64,000 nt of DNA from Haematococcus lacustris (GCA_030144725.1 JASKMD010000003.1:11027447-11091446); one strand, 5' to 3'. Shown: positions 30,427 through 41,583, numbered from the stretch's first letter. A program made the numbers and translations. The notes: generated by a model not told the origin, from the letters alone.

Positions 30427-30926
30427 NNNNNNNNNNNNNNNNNNNNNNNNNNNNNNNNNNNNNNNNNNNNNNNNNNNNNNNNNNNNNNNNNNNNNNNNNN
30501 NNNNNNNNNNNNNNNNNNNNNNNNNNNNNNNNNNNNNNNNNNNNNNNNNNNNNNNNNNNNNNNNNNNNNNNNNNNNNNNNNNNNNNNNNNNNNNNNNNNN
30601 NNNNNNNNNNNNNNNNNNNNNNNNNNNNNNNNNNNNNNNNNNNNNNNNNNNNNNNNNNNNNNNNNNNNNNNNNNNNNNNNNNNNNNNNNNNNNNNNNNNN
30701 NNNNNNNNNNNNNNNNNNNNNNNNNNNNNNNNNNNNNNNNNNNNNNNNNNNNNNNNNNNNNNNNNNNNNNNNNNNNNNNNNNNNNNNNNNNNNNNNNNNN
30801 NNNNNNNNNNNNNNNNNNNNNNNNNNNNNNNNNNNNNNNNNNNNNNNNNNNNNNNNNNNNNNNNNNNNNNNNNNNNNNNNNNNNNNNNNNNNNNNNNNNN
30901 NNNNNNNNNNNNNNNNNNNNNNNNNN
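30427..30926. other. Assembly gap (500 N)
   Basis: Exactly 500 undetermined bases, a typical placeholder length. Reading frames across it are artefacts. It hides the junction between the CACTA-like fragment and the 2A-containing ORF. Confidence 0.99.
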
Positions 30927-33343
30927 TGGGTACGTAGGTACATTTCAATGACTTCGTCGGAATAGCCATCAACGCCTCGTGCCATCAGCCATGCGCCGCG
31001 CTCAAGGTGGTCAGTTAGTTGAGGGAGCCTGGTCTCGTAAAAATTGTCTATGTCTTGCATGGTGACCCATTCATGTCCCGCAGCATTGTTCAGGGAGTAA
31101 ACCTGGCATGCCGAGCTATCTTTGTCTTGCTTAAAGTGCTTGATGGTTGGGCCTGGATTAGCTTCAACATCCCCAGCGGCTAGTAACAGCCAGGCCACGT
31201 AGACAGCTCTTGCGACAGCTATGGGGTTCAAGGTGGCCCGGGCGGCAGATAGGGGGTCCACGGTGCAAGGTGTCTTTTCTGTTTCATTGCTATTCACTGC
31301 AACCTGGTAGGTGCAATAAACATGCAGCGTGCTATTGAACTGGTTGACTGTGAAAGGGTGGCTGCTGTTGGCGCCGTGTGTGGAGAGGTGAAACCTGTTG
31401 GCCAGCTTGCAGAGGGCACAAGAGGCTGCTTGAGTACCGTCTATCCCTGTCATAAGGTTGTAACATGTGGTTCTAACCGTTGCTCTGATACGGCTTAGTA
31501 ATTTCTTGTGCTTCTTGAGGCAACGTTTGGAATCCTTTCTTGTTGGCTTAAGGGGGTGATTCATGCGTTGATAGAGAGTGGTAAGCAAGTGTGTGCATAT
31601 CAAAATGAGCATAAGCACATTCACCAGTTTGTCTTGTTGTCTTAAGATTATCCCGATGTGTGTGGGCTGTGGTCGTTGGTGAGGAGGATATGGTTGTTGG
31701 TGGATGTCTTGCATGTCAGCATGTATGTATAACATATCTGTGTCATACGGCTGGTCATGCCAACTTGCAGCGGTCAGGGCTGGCAGGTGGTGGTGGGGCT
31801 GAGCGGCATGTAGCTTGTCAGCCTGCATGTCAACATGTGTAGCTTGCATCGCTGTGTCATACGGCTGGTCATGCCAACCTGCAACGGTCAGGGCTGGCAG
31901 GTGGTGGTGGGGCTGAGCGGCATGTAGCTTGTCGGCCTGCATGTCAACATGTGTAGCTTGCATCGCTGTGTCATATGGGTGGGCATGCCAACCTGCAGCG
32001 GTCAGGGCTGGCAGGTGGTGGTGGGGCTGAGCGGCATGTAGCTTGTCAGCCTGCATGTCAACATGTGTAGCTTGCATCGCTGTGTCATACGGCTGGTCAT
32101 GCCAGCCTGCAACGGTCAGGGCTGGCAGGTGGTGGTGGGGCTGAGCTGCATGTAGCTTGTCAGCCTGCATGTCAACATGTGTAGCTTGCATCGCTGTGTC
32201 ATATGGGTGAGCATGCCAACCTGCAGCGGTCAGGGCTGGCAGGTGGTGGTGGGGCTGAGCGGCATGTAGCTTGTCAGCCTGCATGTCAACATGTGTAGCT
32301 TGCATCGCTGTGTCATACGGCTGGTCATGCCAACTTGCAGCGGTCAGGGCTGGCAGGTGGTGGTGGGGCTGAGCGGCATGTAGCTTGTCAGCCTGCATGT
32401 CAACATGTGTAGCTTGCATCGCTGTGTCATACGGCTGGTCATGCCAACCTGCAACGGTCAGGGCTGGCAGGTGGTGGGGCTGAGCGGCATGTAGCTTGTC
32501 GGCCTGCATGTCAACATGTGTAGCTTGCATCACTGTGTCATATGGGTGGGCATGCCAACCTGCAGCGGTCAGGGCTGGCAGGTGGTGGTGGGGCTGAGCG
32601 GCATGTAGCTTGTCAGCCTGCATGTCAACATGTGTAGCTTGCATCGCTGTGTCATACGGCTGGTCATGCCAACCTGCAACGGTCAGGGCTGGCAGGTGGT
32701 GGTGGGGCTGAGCGGCATGTAGCTTGTCAGCCTGCATGTCAACATGTGTAGCTTGCATCGCTGTGTCATATGGGTGAGCATGCCAACCTGCAGCGGTCAG
32801 GGCTGGCAGGTGGTGGTGGGGCTGAGCGGCATGTAGCTTGTCAGCCGGCATGTCAACTTGGACGGTTTGCTGCTCTGTGTGAGACAGCTGGTTGTGCCTG
32901 GCTGTAGCAGCGAGGACTGTAGGGTGGTGGTGATCCTTCATGCCATTGTGTATAGCATGTAATTCTGTGTCAGGCGGCTGGATGTGCCTGCTTGTAGCAG
33001 CCAAGGCTGGTAGTTGGAGAGCACCACGTCGTTTGACGGGGCTTGTATGTGGCAGTTTGCTGTGGGAAAAATCCCAGTTGTAGTGGCACAGGGCCGCAGG
33101 TTGGCATATAGCCAACGCCATGTTTGCGCGGCTTTTAAAGCCTTCTGGGCGGTGCTCAAGCTGCGGGGGGGTCTCAAAGGACCATGTCCCGATCGCAGCT
33201 CGGCACCGCCCAGCGCAGAACAGGCACAGAACAACGCATAAGACGATAAGCCACCGCCTGCTTCTACCTGCAGGCGCGTCCACCGTCATTGCTGCTGTCT
33301 GTCCACGGAGGTTACAACTCGGCTTTGGTGAATCGAAGCTCAT
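30927..33343 (-). CDS. Repeat protein with signal-peptide-like start and 2A-like motif (partial)
   Basis: Frame opens at ATG 33341-33343; an alternative Met is at residue 19. A strongly hydrophobic segment (WLIVLCVVLCLFCAG, about residues 30-45) looks like a signal peptide or anchor. About ten tandem 38-residue repeats follow (HAAQPHHHLPALT core), alternating two versions. Then come a second hydrophobic stretch (VLMLILICTHLL), a basic region and a cysteine-bearing region. Next is WLLLAAGDVEANPGP with the final Pro at residue 732 (codon 31148-31150). D-V/I-E-x-N-P-G-P is the 2A ribosome-skipping signature known from RNA viruses and from several non-LTR retrotransposons. After it the frame runs about 74 residues to the gap, including SDEVIEMYL, faintly like the start of a Ulp1/C48 protease. 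Best guess: 5' part of a non-LTR retroelement polyprotein; a host secreted protein is possible. No reverse transcriptase is visible. Confidence 0.6.
31715..32860 (-). repeat. 114-bp coding tandem repeat (10 copies)
   Basis: Ten units of 114 bp (one of 111 bp, losing one His codon) encode the 38-residue repeat of the 2A-containing ORF. Two versions alternate, one reading AGWHAHPYDT and one VAGWHDQPYDT, giving a 228-bp higher-order unit. The frame is kept through all copies, which argues for selection on the protein or for very recent expansion. Confidence 0.92.
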
Positions 33344-33469
33344 TTGGAAGCTCTCGGCTTGCTCGTCACCGTCCTGCTAACAGGTCGTTGAGAACTGGCG
33401 TAGATGCTCCAGGAAATCGCTATCGAAATTTCAAACCGAAATTGTGGCGAACCGCCGGTACGAGGCCAG

Positions 33470-34916
33470 CGAGCTGGGCTTGCTGCTGACCTTTGACAGG
33501 GCAAAGTGTCCTTGCCGCGGTGCTGCAACGCATGCAGCTGAGCCACCCAGTGCCGCATGTGAGACCTCTGCTGTTGCAAGAGCACAGGGTCGTCAAGGGG
33601 AGTGCCCGTCTCTCTGTCCCCTTCTGACCTGACATCCACATCCACACTCAACACACCAACAGTGACGGGCACCTGGCAAGCCCGTGTCAGGGTGAGGATT
33701 GCAGCTGCTGTGTCGGTGCCAGAGACGTCATCTACACCAGTGCAGAGCTGCTTGACGTTCAGAGGCTGGGTTAGGGAGTGCAGCGGCAAGCAGGCGGCAG
33801 AGATGCAGTCCATGCTGCGCACCACCTGCAGTTGTTGCCAGCTGCAAGGCGCATCTGCACGTGGGACGTTCAACCCGTGCAGTATGCCCAACTGGACACT
33901 GGTGATCTGTGTTGCTGCCAACAGGGTATCCAGATCCTGGTCCCGAACTGTTGCCTCTGGCAGCTACAGGGTGTGGAGCAGGGGCAGCGCTTGCAGCAGC
34001 TCAGGCAGGCCCTCCAGGCTGCCGCTACTGTACACACACAGCTCTCTCAGGAGAGCAAGACGTAGTGATGACACTGTGTTAAAGCAGGAAGTGTGACTTG
34101 AGGATGTGGCGTCAAGCAGACTCAGGTGCGTCAGGTGCTGTGGAGGTTGCAGGGAGGGAAACAGCATCTCCTCTTCGCCACCGTGATCGCCAATGTTGAA
34201 AGAGTGCAAGGTCAGGTGGTTCAGCTTTGCACCTAGGAAGAGGTTGTCCAGGATCACTGGCCCAGGCCCAGGCGGGACAATGTAGGTAGTGGCGAGGTTC
34301 AGCTGCTGCAGCTGCAGGGCCAGCTGTGGGTAGGCGAGCAGGCTGACCAGGTCACTGCAGGTAATGCAGAAGCCATGAAGGCCCAGGGCTGTCAGGCTTG
34401 GGAAGCTGTCCACCAGGCGTTGGGCAAGCTCAGGTGTGCAGTCCAAAGGCCAGTCCGAGAGAAGGCTGAAGCTGCCACTCAGTCTAATGGCATCCACTGC
34501 CACACATCTGCCAAGGTGTGCAAGGACATATATGAGCGCCCCACTATACTCCACATTGTCTATGGCTAGGTGTCTGATGTCTGTGGCTCAAAAGTCAGTG
34601 TCAGCTTGCTCTTCCTCGCTTGCAGGGCTGCAACGACTCGGGGCGTGAGCAGCCAGTCGCAGCGAGGCCTGCACAGCTGGATGCGCAAGGCTGGGATGTG
34701 CAGCAGGTGGGCCAGGGAGAAGGTGCGGCAGGTCAGGGGCAGCTGGCTCCTGGCCCCAAGCTGCATGACCCGACAAGCGATGTCATCCAGCAGCGCTGGC
34801 GGGAGGTCAAGCAGCCTAGAGGCAGGAGGGGGCGCCTCGCTGGCTTGGCTGTACCCATCTGTTGCTGAGGCATTGCCATCCACTGCGACCTGATGTTGCA
34901 TGTCACGCTGGCTCAT
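33470..34916 (-). pseudogene. F-box/LRR family pseudogene, 3' truncated
   Basis: Reads from the ATG at 34914-34916 (MSQRDMQHQ) through the F-box-like segment to KLTLTFEP, where the frame shifts near 34560. It resumes at about 34554 with leucine-rich repeats (LTALGLHGF, LQQLNLATT). A TAG at 33964-33966 replaces the CAG glutamine of the family phrase LHTLQL. The same frame then continues (LTSVQLG-like, PLHSLTQPL) until about 33470, where similarity ends; the usual C-terminus (ARWLDI... VLGS) is missing. The start of the 2A-containing ORF lies just beyond, so that element may have replaced or displaced the 3' end. Not functional. Confidence 0.82.
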
Positions 34917-35580
34917 AGCTGGGGCTGTCTGTTGACCTGCATTGTGGGTGGTGCAAGAAGGCTGTCAGGGTGGGAGGGCGCCAGTAGCAGCAGCAGCATA
35001 TGGTTGGCTGCGTGTGGGTGCAGGTACGCACCTGGCTGCTCTCAGCTCACGTATCTCGGCGATGCTTTCGGAGCCTGCGGAGAAGAAGCCTGCAGAGCAT
35101 AAAGAGAGCAGCAGCGTGGACCTCAACACATAAGCGACTGTACGAGACATGGTCCAGCAGACCATAGCGGGCGACAAGCCAGAAATGGCCACTTCCACAG
35201 GCAACTCTGATGACTTACTAGTCGCAAGTACAACTGCACGATGGAAGTCGCCGAGAAGAACAATGCTAGCTCCGCGCGGAACCGAGGGCGATGCGCCTAG
35301 GGTTCTGTCCATGCGACTTTTTTAAGCCCCCCCACCGGAGTGGGAATGCGTTGAGAGCGGGCATAAGTTTGCTGGCGAGGCGCTCATCAGCGGTCCACCC
35401 ACTGGTCGATCCCGTTGGACAGGTTCAACTGTCATGGTAACCTGGGCCAGGGCTCGTTGGGAACCTGCAACGGTGATGTCGGTCAACAAGCCTAGCTACT
35501 GGCTGACCTTAGGCGAGCAGGCCGAGTACCTTCGCCCTCTCACCTATGCGCAGTCGGGAGCGGGCCCATCCCCGTCACAG
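34917..35580. other. Gene-free stretch; shared F-box 5' flank
   Basis: 34917-35130 is the minus-strand 5' flank shared with the copies at 22240-22408 and 39530-39732, including the same potential splice sites of a non-coding leader exon. The rest has no supportable gene. Confidence 0.5.
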
Positions 35581-36004
35581 GGCGGGGCGGCGCGGCGCGG
35601 GGCGGGGCGGCGCGGCGCGGGCCGGCGCGGCGCGGCGCGGCGCGGCGCGGCGCGGGGCGGGGCGGGGCGGGGCGGGGCGGGGCGGGGCGGGGCGGGGCGG
35701 GGCGGGGCGGGGCGGGGCGGGGCGGGGCGGGGCGGGGCGGGGCGGGGCGGGGCGGGGCGGGGCGGGGCGGGGCGGGGCGGGGCGGGGCGGGGCGGGGCGG
35801 GGCGGGGCGGGGCGGGGCGGGGCGGGGCGGGGCGGGGCGGGGCGGGGCGGGGCGGGGCGGGGCGGGGCGGGGCGGGGCGGGGCGGGGCGGGGCGGGGCGG
35901 GGCGGGGCGGGGCGGGGCGGGGCGGGGCGGGGCGGGGCGGGGCGGGGCGGGGCGGGGCGGGGCGGGGCGGGGCGGGGCGGGGCGGGGCGGGGCGGGGCGG
36001 GGCG
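35581..36004 (+). repeat. (GGGGC)n pentanucleotide microsatellite
   Basis: About 70 pure GGGGC units (roughly 35653-36004), preceded by about 70 bp of mixed GGCGC/GGGGC. Like the GGGGT run at 1491 it can form G-quadruplexes. The Gly/Arg/Ala-rich frames through it are not genes. Confidence 0.95.
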
Positions 36005-37325
36005 GGGGCCAGAAATAATTTTTACCTAACCAAGATCAGCTTACATAGGCTGCTGCCTGGTGCTGTTGGAACAGAGCAGCAGTGCTAGCGGAGGGTGTTC
36101 ACGGAGGGTGTCCACTGCTGCTAGCAAACAGCAGTGGACCCCTGTGGTAGTCAGTGGTACTGTCAGTCAGCCAGGCTGACACCCGCACTGCCTGCTCATA
36201 GCTGCCAGGCTGGGGCCACACAGCACCTGCAGTGAGGGTGCCTGCCTGCGGTGTGTAGCAATGGCTGTTGGGGCTCCACCTGCGGGGTCGAGCTGCCTGG
36301 CTGGTGGGTGGTGGTGGTGGTGGTGGTGCTAGGTTCAGTCAACAGCTGGGGCTGTAGGGGAGTAGGACGCTGGCCACTGGCCTCAGCTGCCCATTTGAGT
36401 GCACCAAGAGGCAATGAGAAGCAGTAGGCCAATGACGGTGGTCCCAGGCATAACAGTGGCATGGCAAGACAGTGAGCGCCTTGTCGTCTCCCCAAGTATG
36501 TGGCCGCAGTGTCATGGTGTGTGATGCCAGCGGATTTGATGGTGGTGGCAGCAGGGTGAGGTGGAGTCTGCGAAAAAGCTCACGCAAACTAGCGTCGTTG
36601 CTATCTAGGTTGCTAGATTGCTATCCCAACGCCATAACAACAGCTTAACAGTAACAGCTTCTACCTGCCAAGTACTGGTACTGACACAGCTCATTGATCA
36701 ACTTGTCCACATACACTTCTGACTGATCCTTCAATCCCGCCGCACTGCTGACCTGCAGAGCAGCAGAGCAGCTGTTTCAGGCTGCTGTCAGGTGCTGTCA
36801 GAGCAGAGCAGCAGTGATGGAGGAGGGTGTCCACTGCTGCCAGCAAACAGCCCCTGTGGTAGCCTGATCAGTGCTGTGACCACTCGGCCAGGCTGACACC
36901 CGCACTGCCTTCACATAGCTGCCAGGCTGAGGCCAGGGGGCGCCTGCCTGCAGTGTGTGGCTGCTGCGGCTCCACCTCGAGCTGCCTGGCTGGCCTGGTG
37001 GGTGTTGGTGAGGGCCTGGTGGGGTGCCCTAAAGTACTCCCACGCAGCCCAAACACCCAGGCAGACCAGCCTGGCCCCTCAGAGCCCCCCACAGCCTGGG
37101 GTGACGGAAGCAGCAGGAATGGCTGATGTGGTGACGAGAGCCAGGCTAAGGCGGGGTTGCGAAGGAATGAGAGGCATCATCGTGTGCCAGCAGTCGTGGG
37201 TGTGACTCAGCATTGCACCGCTGGTGAAATGCTCCTGGCCGTGCCTCCACATGAATGTTCACTGCCATGGCGGCATGCATGTAAACCACCATGGCGACCT
37301 TACACTGTTCGTGGCACATGCCACT
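36005..37325. other. Gene-free stretch of duplicated segments
   Basis: 36045-36250 and 36740-37290 are two copies of a segment also present at 21410-21950. About 36505-36630 matches 21210-21340. This is the counterpart of the region upstream of the pseudogene at 22409, here upstream of the intact gene at 39733, so the duplication unit was larger than the gene. 36301-36330 is a short GGT repeat. Confidence 0.55.
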
Positions 37326-38548
37326 CAGGCGGCCCCAACATGGGGTTAGTAATGTTCATGCAACTACTCTCTGAATACCGCATCGTTTTCAATAGCATTT
37401 GTCACATTGGCAGCCACGGTTTACTCCGCGTCATCTGACCATCAGCGCAAGACATTGGAGTCTTTGCTCGCGTACTGCCACATGTGCCCGCGAACAATTC
37501 ACAGCGGCGAGACGGGTCTCCTTGGCACGGTGAGCCGCATCGCTGTGGCCCCATCTACCTAGCGTAGTGAGCTGGTTGTGCACAAATGGAATGTCCGGCC
37601 AACACCCATCGCGATGCCTGCCGGGCGTGCAGGGCGCCTAGACGGGGTGAATGAAACATATAATCGTACTCGCTTCCGCCGAATAACACATTTGGGTCGG
37701 CGCACACTAAGGTATCACCGGCTTATACCCCCCCCTTCTCCACTGTGTCCTCCACTGTGTTGCACCCGCTGCACCCACAAGAAAATGGCTACGAAATGTT
37801 TTTTCTTTACCCATTGGCGCATCTAGTGAAACAAACCGCACAACAAACAGCCCAGGCCTCGTTCAGTTTGACATCTTCAAAGTGACATCATGTTCTCCAA
37901 GCAGAATCAGGGCTACGGGCCTGTGGGGTTGCAGTTGAGCTATGAAACTTTGCACGCAGGTGGATGGCATGTAGGGGAGTGTAACTCTCAGAGGAGCCGA
38001 GTCCTGATTCGGTCATGGTGTGGAGTTGTGTGTCTGACTGCATGGCCCCGGTCCTGAGATCGGCTAAGGGAGTTGGGGGTCACAGACCAAAGTGTGCTTT
38101 TGGCTTAACTGAGTATGAGCGTTTGTAACACTGTCTTAGAGGAGCTTAACCTAGTAAGTAGCACGTTGTAAGTCCAAATGGTCGAGCTGTGGCATTGCCC
38201 TCCAGGTATGGGTAGGAGGTGGGCTCAGTGCCACATTCCCGCATCCGCTTTCCGATCCGACTGCTGCTTCCGACGCTCATGCTCATGTAGAGCAGCCTAA
38301 GCGGCGCGGGCGGTCGAAGCGATGACTGCATGCCTCGCTGTGGCTCAAATTTGAATTAGTAACTTTGAAGCTTTGCTGTGCACGGCCTACTGACTGGATA
38401 ACTATTCTGGATGGGTGAAAGGTAGCTGGCTGGGTTGCCTACATTGTGAGCCAACTAGCATAATATTTGGCGTAGTGAGTGCAGAGTTACAGCCGTCCTA
38501 CTACCAGGGGTCGGTTTCCTGTCATTTTTTGAATGTTGGGGCCGCCTG
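37326..38548 (-). mobile_element. 1.22-kb TIR element (MULE-like), copy 2, inverted
   Basis: Perfect 16-bp inverted ends CAGGCGGCCCCAACAT (37326-37341) and the reverse complement (38533-38548). The 9-bp flanks CATGCCACT and AATGCCACA agree at seven positions, consistent with an aged 9-bp target duplication. The 1223 bp compare with 1224 bp for the copy at 4904-6127, with many substitutions but few length changes. It carries the diverged shared module at about 37965-38170 in reverse. No transposase. Confidence 0.82.
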
Positions 38549-39732
38549 AATGCCACAGCTCTTGTCTGCCTGGTGCCTGGGTTTTTAGACCTCTTTTGCC
38601 ACCTGCTGCTGTTCAATGAGCCTAGGAGATTGCTATGGCCAGTTGTAGCAGCGCGTTGTGCCTGACCCTGCTACGTACACGCTGGAACGGCATGAAGAGG
38701 CACCTCACCACCAGGCAGATAAGATGTGCTGCACAAGAGTTCGTCACTTCAGGGTGATGATGGTGATGGTCTGTTAGCGTGACCCGACCCTGAGATGAAG
38801 GTATCCTCACCACATGGTAATGGGTTGCACACATTAGTAGACCCTGACATGAAGGTAAACGCGCAGATGCCTGATGTGACAATGGGTGGTGGTGGATGCT
38901 GGCAGCACAAGGAGGAAATGTTGATATGAAAAGGCACATCTATCACATCTGCAGCATGGGACTGCCAGCTTTAAATGCATCATCCACTGTTCGCAGTTGC
39001 AAGCTTAATTGCCTCAGCGAGAGCTCGTAGTCCACGCTCATCCACAAATGATGTCAGTGTCGCCTAGGCGCATCGCCCTGCGATGTTGACCAGCTTCTGC
39101 TCAATGAGTTGCGTAGCACATAGCAGAGAGCAGTGCTGAATAGTGGCAGCATAAGGTGGGTTGTATTGAAGAGAGGGGGTTTGAGGAAAAATGGGGGGGG
39201 GTTACATGGGGGGGTCACAGAAGAGGGATAGAAGGGCGAACCGTGTCCGCGGCATCTGACTGCGAGCTTCGAATCGAGAGCTCGTAGTCTGGCTCATCCA
39301 TCGATGGTGCCAGTGTCGCCTAGGCGCATCGCCCTCGGCTTCGTGGGGAGCTAACATAACCCTGCACGACAGCTTGCGCAGCCCAGCTGGGTGTAACATC
39401 GGACGCAGAGGCTGAACCGCTCGTAAGTCATCGGAAGCACCTGTGGGAGTAGCCAGGGAGTAGTGTCTCCCGCTGGCTGTCGTCTGCTGGCTTATGTCCG
39501 AGGTCCACGCTGCTCACTTCCTGCTCTGCTTGATTCTTCTCCGCAGGCTCTGAAAGCATCGCAGGCTCTGAAAGCATCGCCGAGATACGTGAGCTGAGAG
39601 CAGCCAGGAGCAGCCAGGTGCGTACCTGCACCCACACCCAGCCAATCATACGCTGCTGCTGCTACTGGCGCCCTCCCACCCTGACATCCTTGTTGCTCCA
39701 CGCACTCTGCAGGTCAACAGACAGCCCCAGCT
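38549..39732. other. Gene-free stretch; 5' flank of intact F-box gene
   Basis: No gene seen. 39005-39080 and 39275-39345 hold two loose copies of a phrase ending 'gtgtcgcctaggcgcatcgccct'. 39530-39732 is the conserved F-box 5' flank; here the 18-bp 'gcaggctctgaaagcatc' at the potential leader-exon acceptor is duplicated (39545-39581). Confidence 0.45.
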
Positions 39733-41583
39733 ATGAGCCAGCGTGACATGCAAGATCAAGCCGCAGTGGATGGCGGTGCATCAGCAACAGATGGGTACAG
39801 CCCAGCCGGCGAGGCACCCCCTCCTGCCACTAGGCTGCTGGACCTCCCGCCAGCGCTGCTGGATGACATCGCTTGCCGGTCCATGCAGCTTGGGGCCAGG
39901 AGCCTGCTGCCCCTGACATGCCGCACCTTCTTCCAGGCCCACCTGCTGCACAACCCAGCCTTGAGCATCCAGCTGTGCAGGCCTCGCTGCGACCAGCAGC
40001 TCACGCCCCGAGTCGTTGCAGCCCTGCAAGCGAGGAAGAGCAAGCTGACCCTCACCTTGTGGCAGCCAAAGAAGGGGGACAGCGCAGCGTACAAGGAGGA
40101 GTTGGCTCCCACCTTGCAGCTGCCGCAGACAGAGGACACCCAAGATATCACCGACCTGCTGGCCCATGCCCTGGCAAAGCTAGACAACTGTGCAGCAGTG
40201 GAGGTCTGCAAGTTGGTCCATGATTTTGAGAAAATCGATAAAGCGCTCGATGTTCTACGCTGCTCACCTGGTCTTGCGCAACGCCTGCTGGACAGCTTCC
40301 CCAGCCTGACCGCCCTGACCCTGCAGGGGTTCTATGTCATAAGCGATGCGCTAGCCAGCCTGCTCTCTCACCCGCCACTGGCCCGACAGCTGCAGCAGCT
40401 ACACCTCACCACTACCTACATACTGGATCATAATGAGCCTCGAGCAACGGTCTCTGTGCTCCAAGGTCTGCAGCTAAAGCAGCTCAGCATAATGGTCATA
40501 GACCCCAGAATCCCCGACGCACCACCGCTGCCTAGCTTTCAGTACCTGGCGCAACACCTGACCCAGCTGCACCTCGACTTCTGTTCGCTCTACAATGGTG
40601 ATTTGACGTTCCTCGTGGAGTACTTGCAACCTCTGGCTCAGCTGCAGGTGCTCACTCTATCCCGCCACTACCTGGAGGAGGGCTTCACTGTACTCCTCCC
40701 TTGGCCTGACAGCTTAAATGGCCTGGCTGAGCTGCTGCAGGCGCTGCCCCTGCTGCACACCCTGCAGCTGCCATTGGGCACAGTCAGGGGCCAGCAGCAG
40801 CTCAACACACTCCTGGCAGCCACCCAGCTCACAAGCCTCCAGCTGCGAGGTGTGACAGAGCTGCATGCCTCACGTGCTGATGCCCCTTGCAGCTGGCAGC
40901 GGCTGGAGCTCACAGGGGCGGTTGAGGGGCCTGACATCATGTACCTGCCCCTGCACTCTCTCTCCAAACCTCTTGTGCTGGGGCGATTGAAAGTCAGCGA
41001 GGCGGACATCTCAGATCCTGAGGTGCCAGCCGCACTCCACCTGGTGGCAGAAGCGATCAAGGTGCCAGTGCAGATCAAGGAGGTGCAGCTGAACATGCTG
41101 GGACAGAGTCAGCAGCACCTTAACCCGTTTGAACCCATTGTACCCACTGTAGCACTCCTACAGCAGCAGAGAGCGGACCTGGCGGTGCTGCCAGCTATGC
41201 TGCAACCTCTCAAGTGCTGCGGCAAGGTGCAGGTCAGTGGCCTGTATGAAGTGACAGCCGCTGATGTCCTGGTGCTGGCTCCATTGTGCCGGGACTGCAC
41301 CCACTTTGAGTTGGATGGCGGCAGCATGGAGCCCTCACTGGAGTTCTGGCGCCAGCTATTGCAGCTTATGCCCGCCGTGCAGAAGGTCGATTTCATTCGT
41401 GTAAAGGGAGGTGTTTCTGCAGCCATGCATGAGTCGCTGCTGCTCATGGCTAAGCAGCCCTGGGCACGGTGGCTGGACATCACACTGCAGAATCACTGCA
41501 ATGCCCCTAAGCCCCCTGCATATTGGCGGGTTGGCAGCTGGTTGAGGATTGGTGTATTCAAAGTGACCGTGTTGGGTAGTTGA
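39733..41583 (+). CDS. F-box/LRR family protein, intact full-length copy
   Basis: An intact 616-residue frame from the ATG at 39733. After an acidic, Pro-rich start, the F-box-like segment is at about residues 35-75 (LLDLPPALLDDIACRS... LTCRTFFQAHLLH). Leucine-rich repeats then fill most of the chain (LTALTLQGF, LQQLHLTTT, LKQLSIMV, LTQLHLD, LQVLTLS, LHTLQLP, LTSLQLRGV, QRLELTG). The C-terminal module holds EFWRQLLQLMPAV, KQPWARWLDITL and ends FKVTVLGS. It is the reference copy for the pseudogenes at 22409 and 33470. The 5' flank keeps splice-like sites for a leader exon at about 39550-39620. Likely role by family: substrate-binding subunit of an SCF ubiquitin ligase; the target is unknown. 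Retention of the full frame among decayed sisters suggests it is the functional member of this subgroup here. Confidence 0.85.
   Translation: MSQRDMQDQAAVDGGASATDGYSPAGEAPPPATRLLDLPPALLDDIACRSMQLGARSLLPLTCRTFFQAHLLHNPALSIQLCRPRCDQQLTPRVVAALQARKSKLTLTLWQPKKGDSAAYKEELAPTLQLPQTEDTQDITDLLAHALAKLDNCAAVEVCKLVHDFEKIDKALDVLRCSPGLAQRLLDSFPSLTALTLQGFYVISDALASLLSHPPLARQLQQLHLTTTYILDHNEPRATVSVLQGLQLKQLSIMVIDPRIPDAPPLPSFQYLAQHLTQLHLDFCSLYNGDLTFLVEYLQPLAQLQVLTLSRHYLEEGFTVLLPWPDSLNGLAELLQALPLLHTLQLPLGTVRGQQQLNTLLAATQLTSLQLRGVTELHASRADAPCSWQRLELTGAVEGPDIMYLPLHSLSKPLVLGRLKVSEADISDPEVPAALHLVAEAIKVPVQIKEVQLNMLGQSQQHLNPFEPIVPTVALLQQQRADLAVLPAMLQPLKCCGKVQVSGLYEVTAADVLVLAPLCRDCTHFELDGGSMEPSLEFWRQLLQLMPAVQKVDFIRVKGGVSAAMHESLLLMAKQPWARWLDITLQNHCNAPKPPAYWRVGSWLRIGVFKVTVLGS

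Noticed and set aside
35434..36088. Gly/Arg/Ala-rich open frames
   Set aside because: They are translations of the GGGGC microsatellite and are open only because the repeat lacks stop codons.
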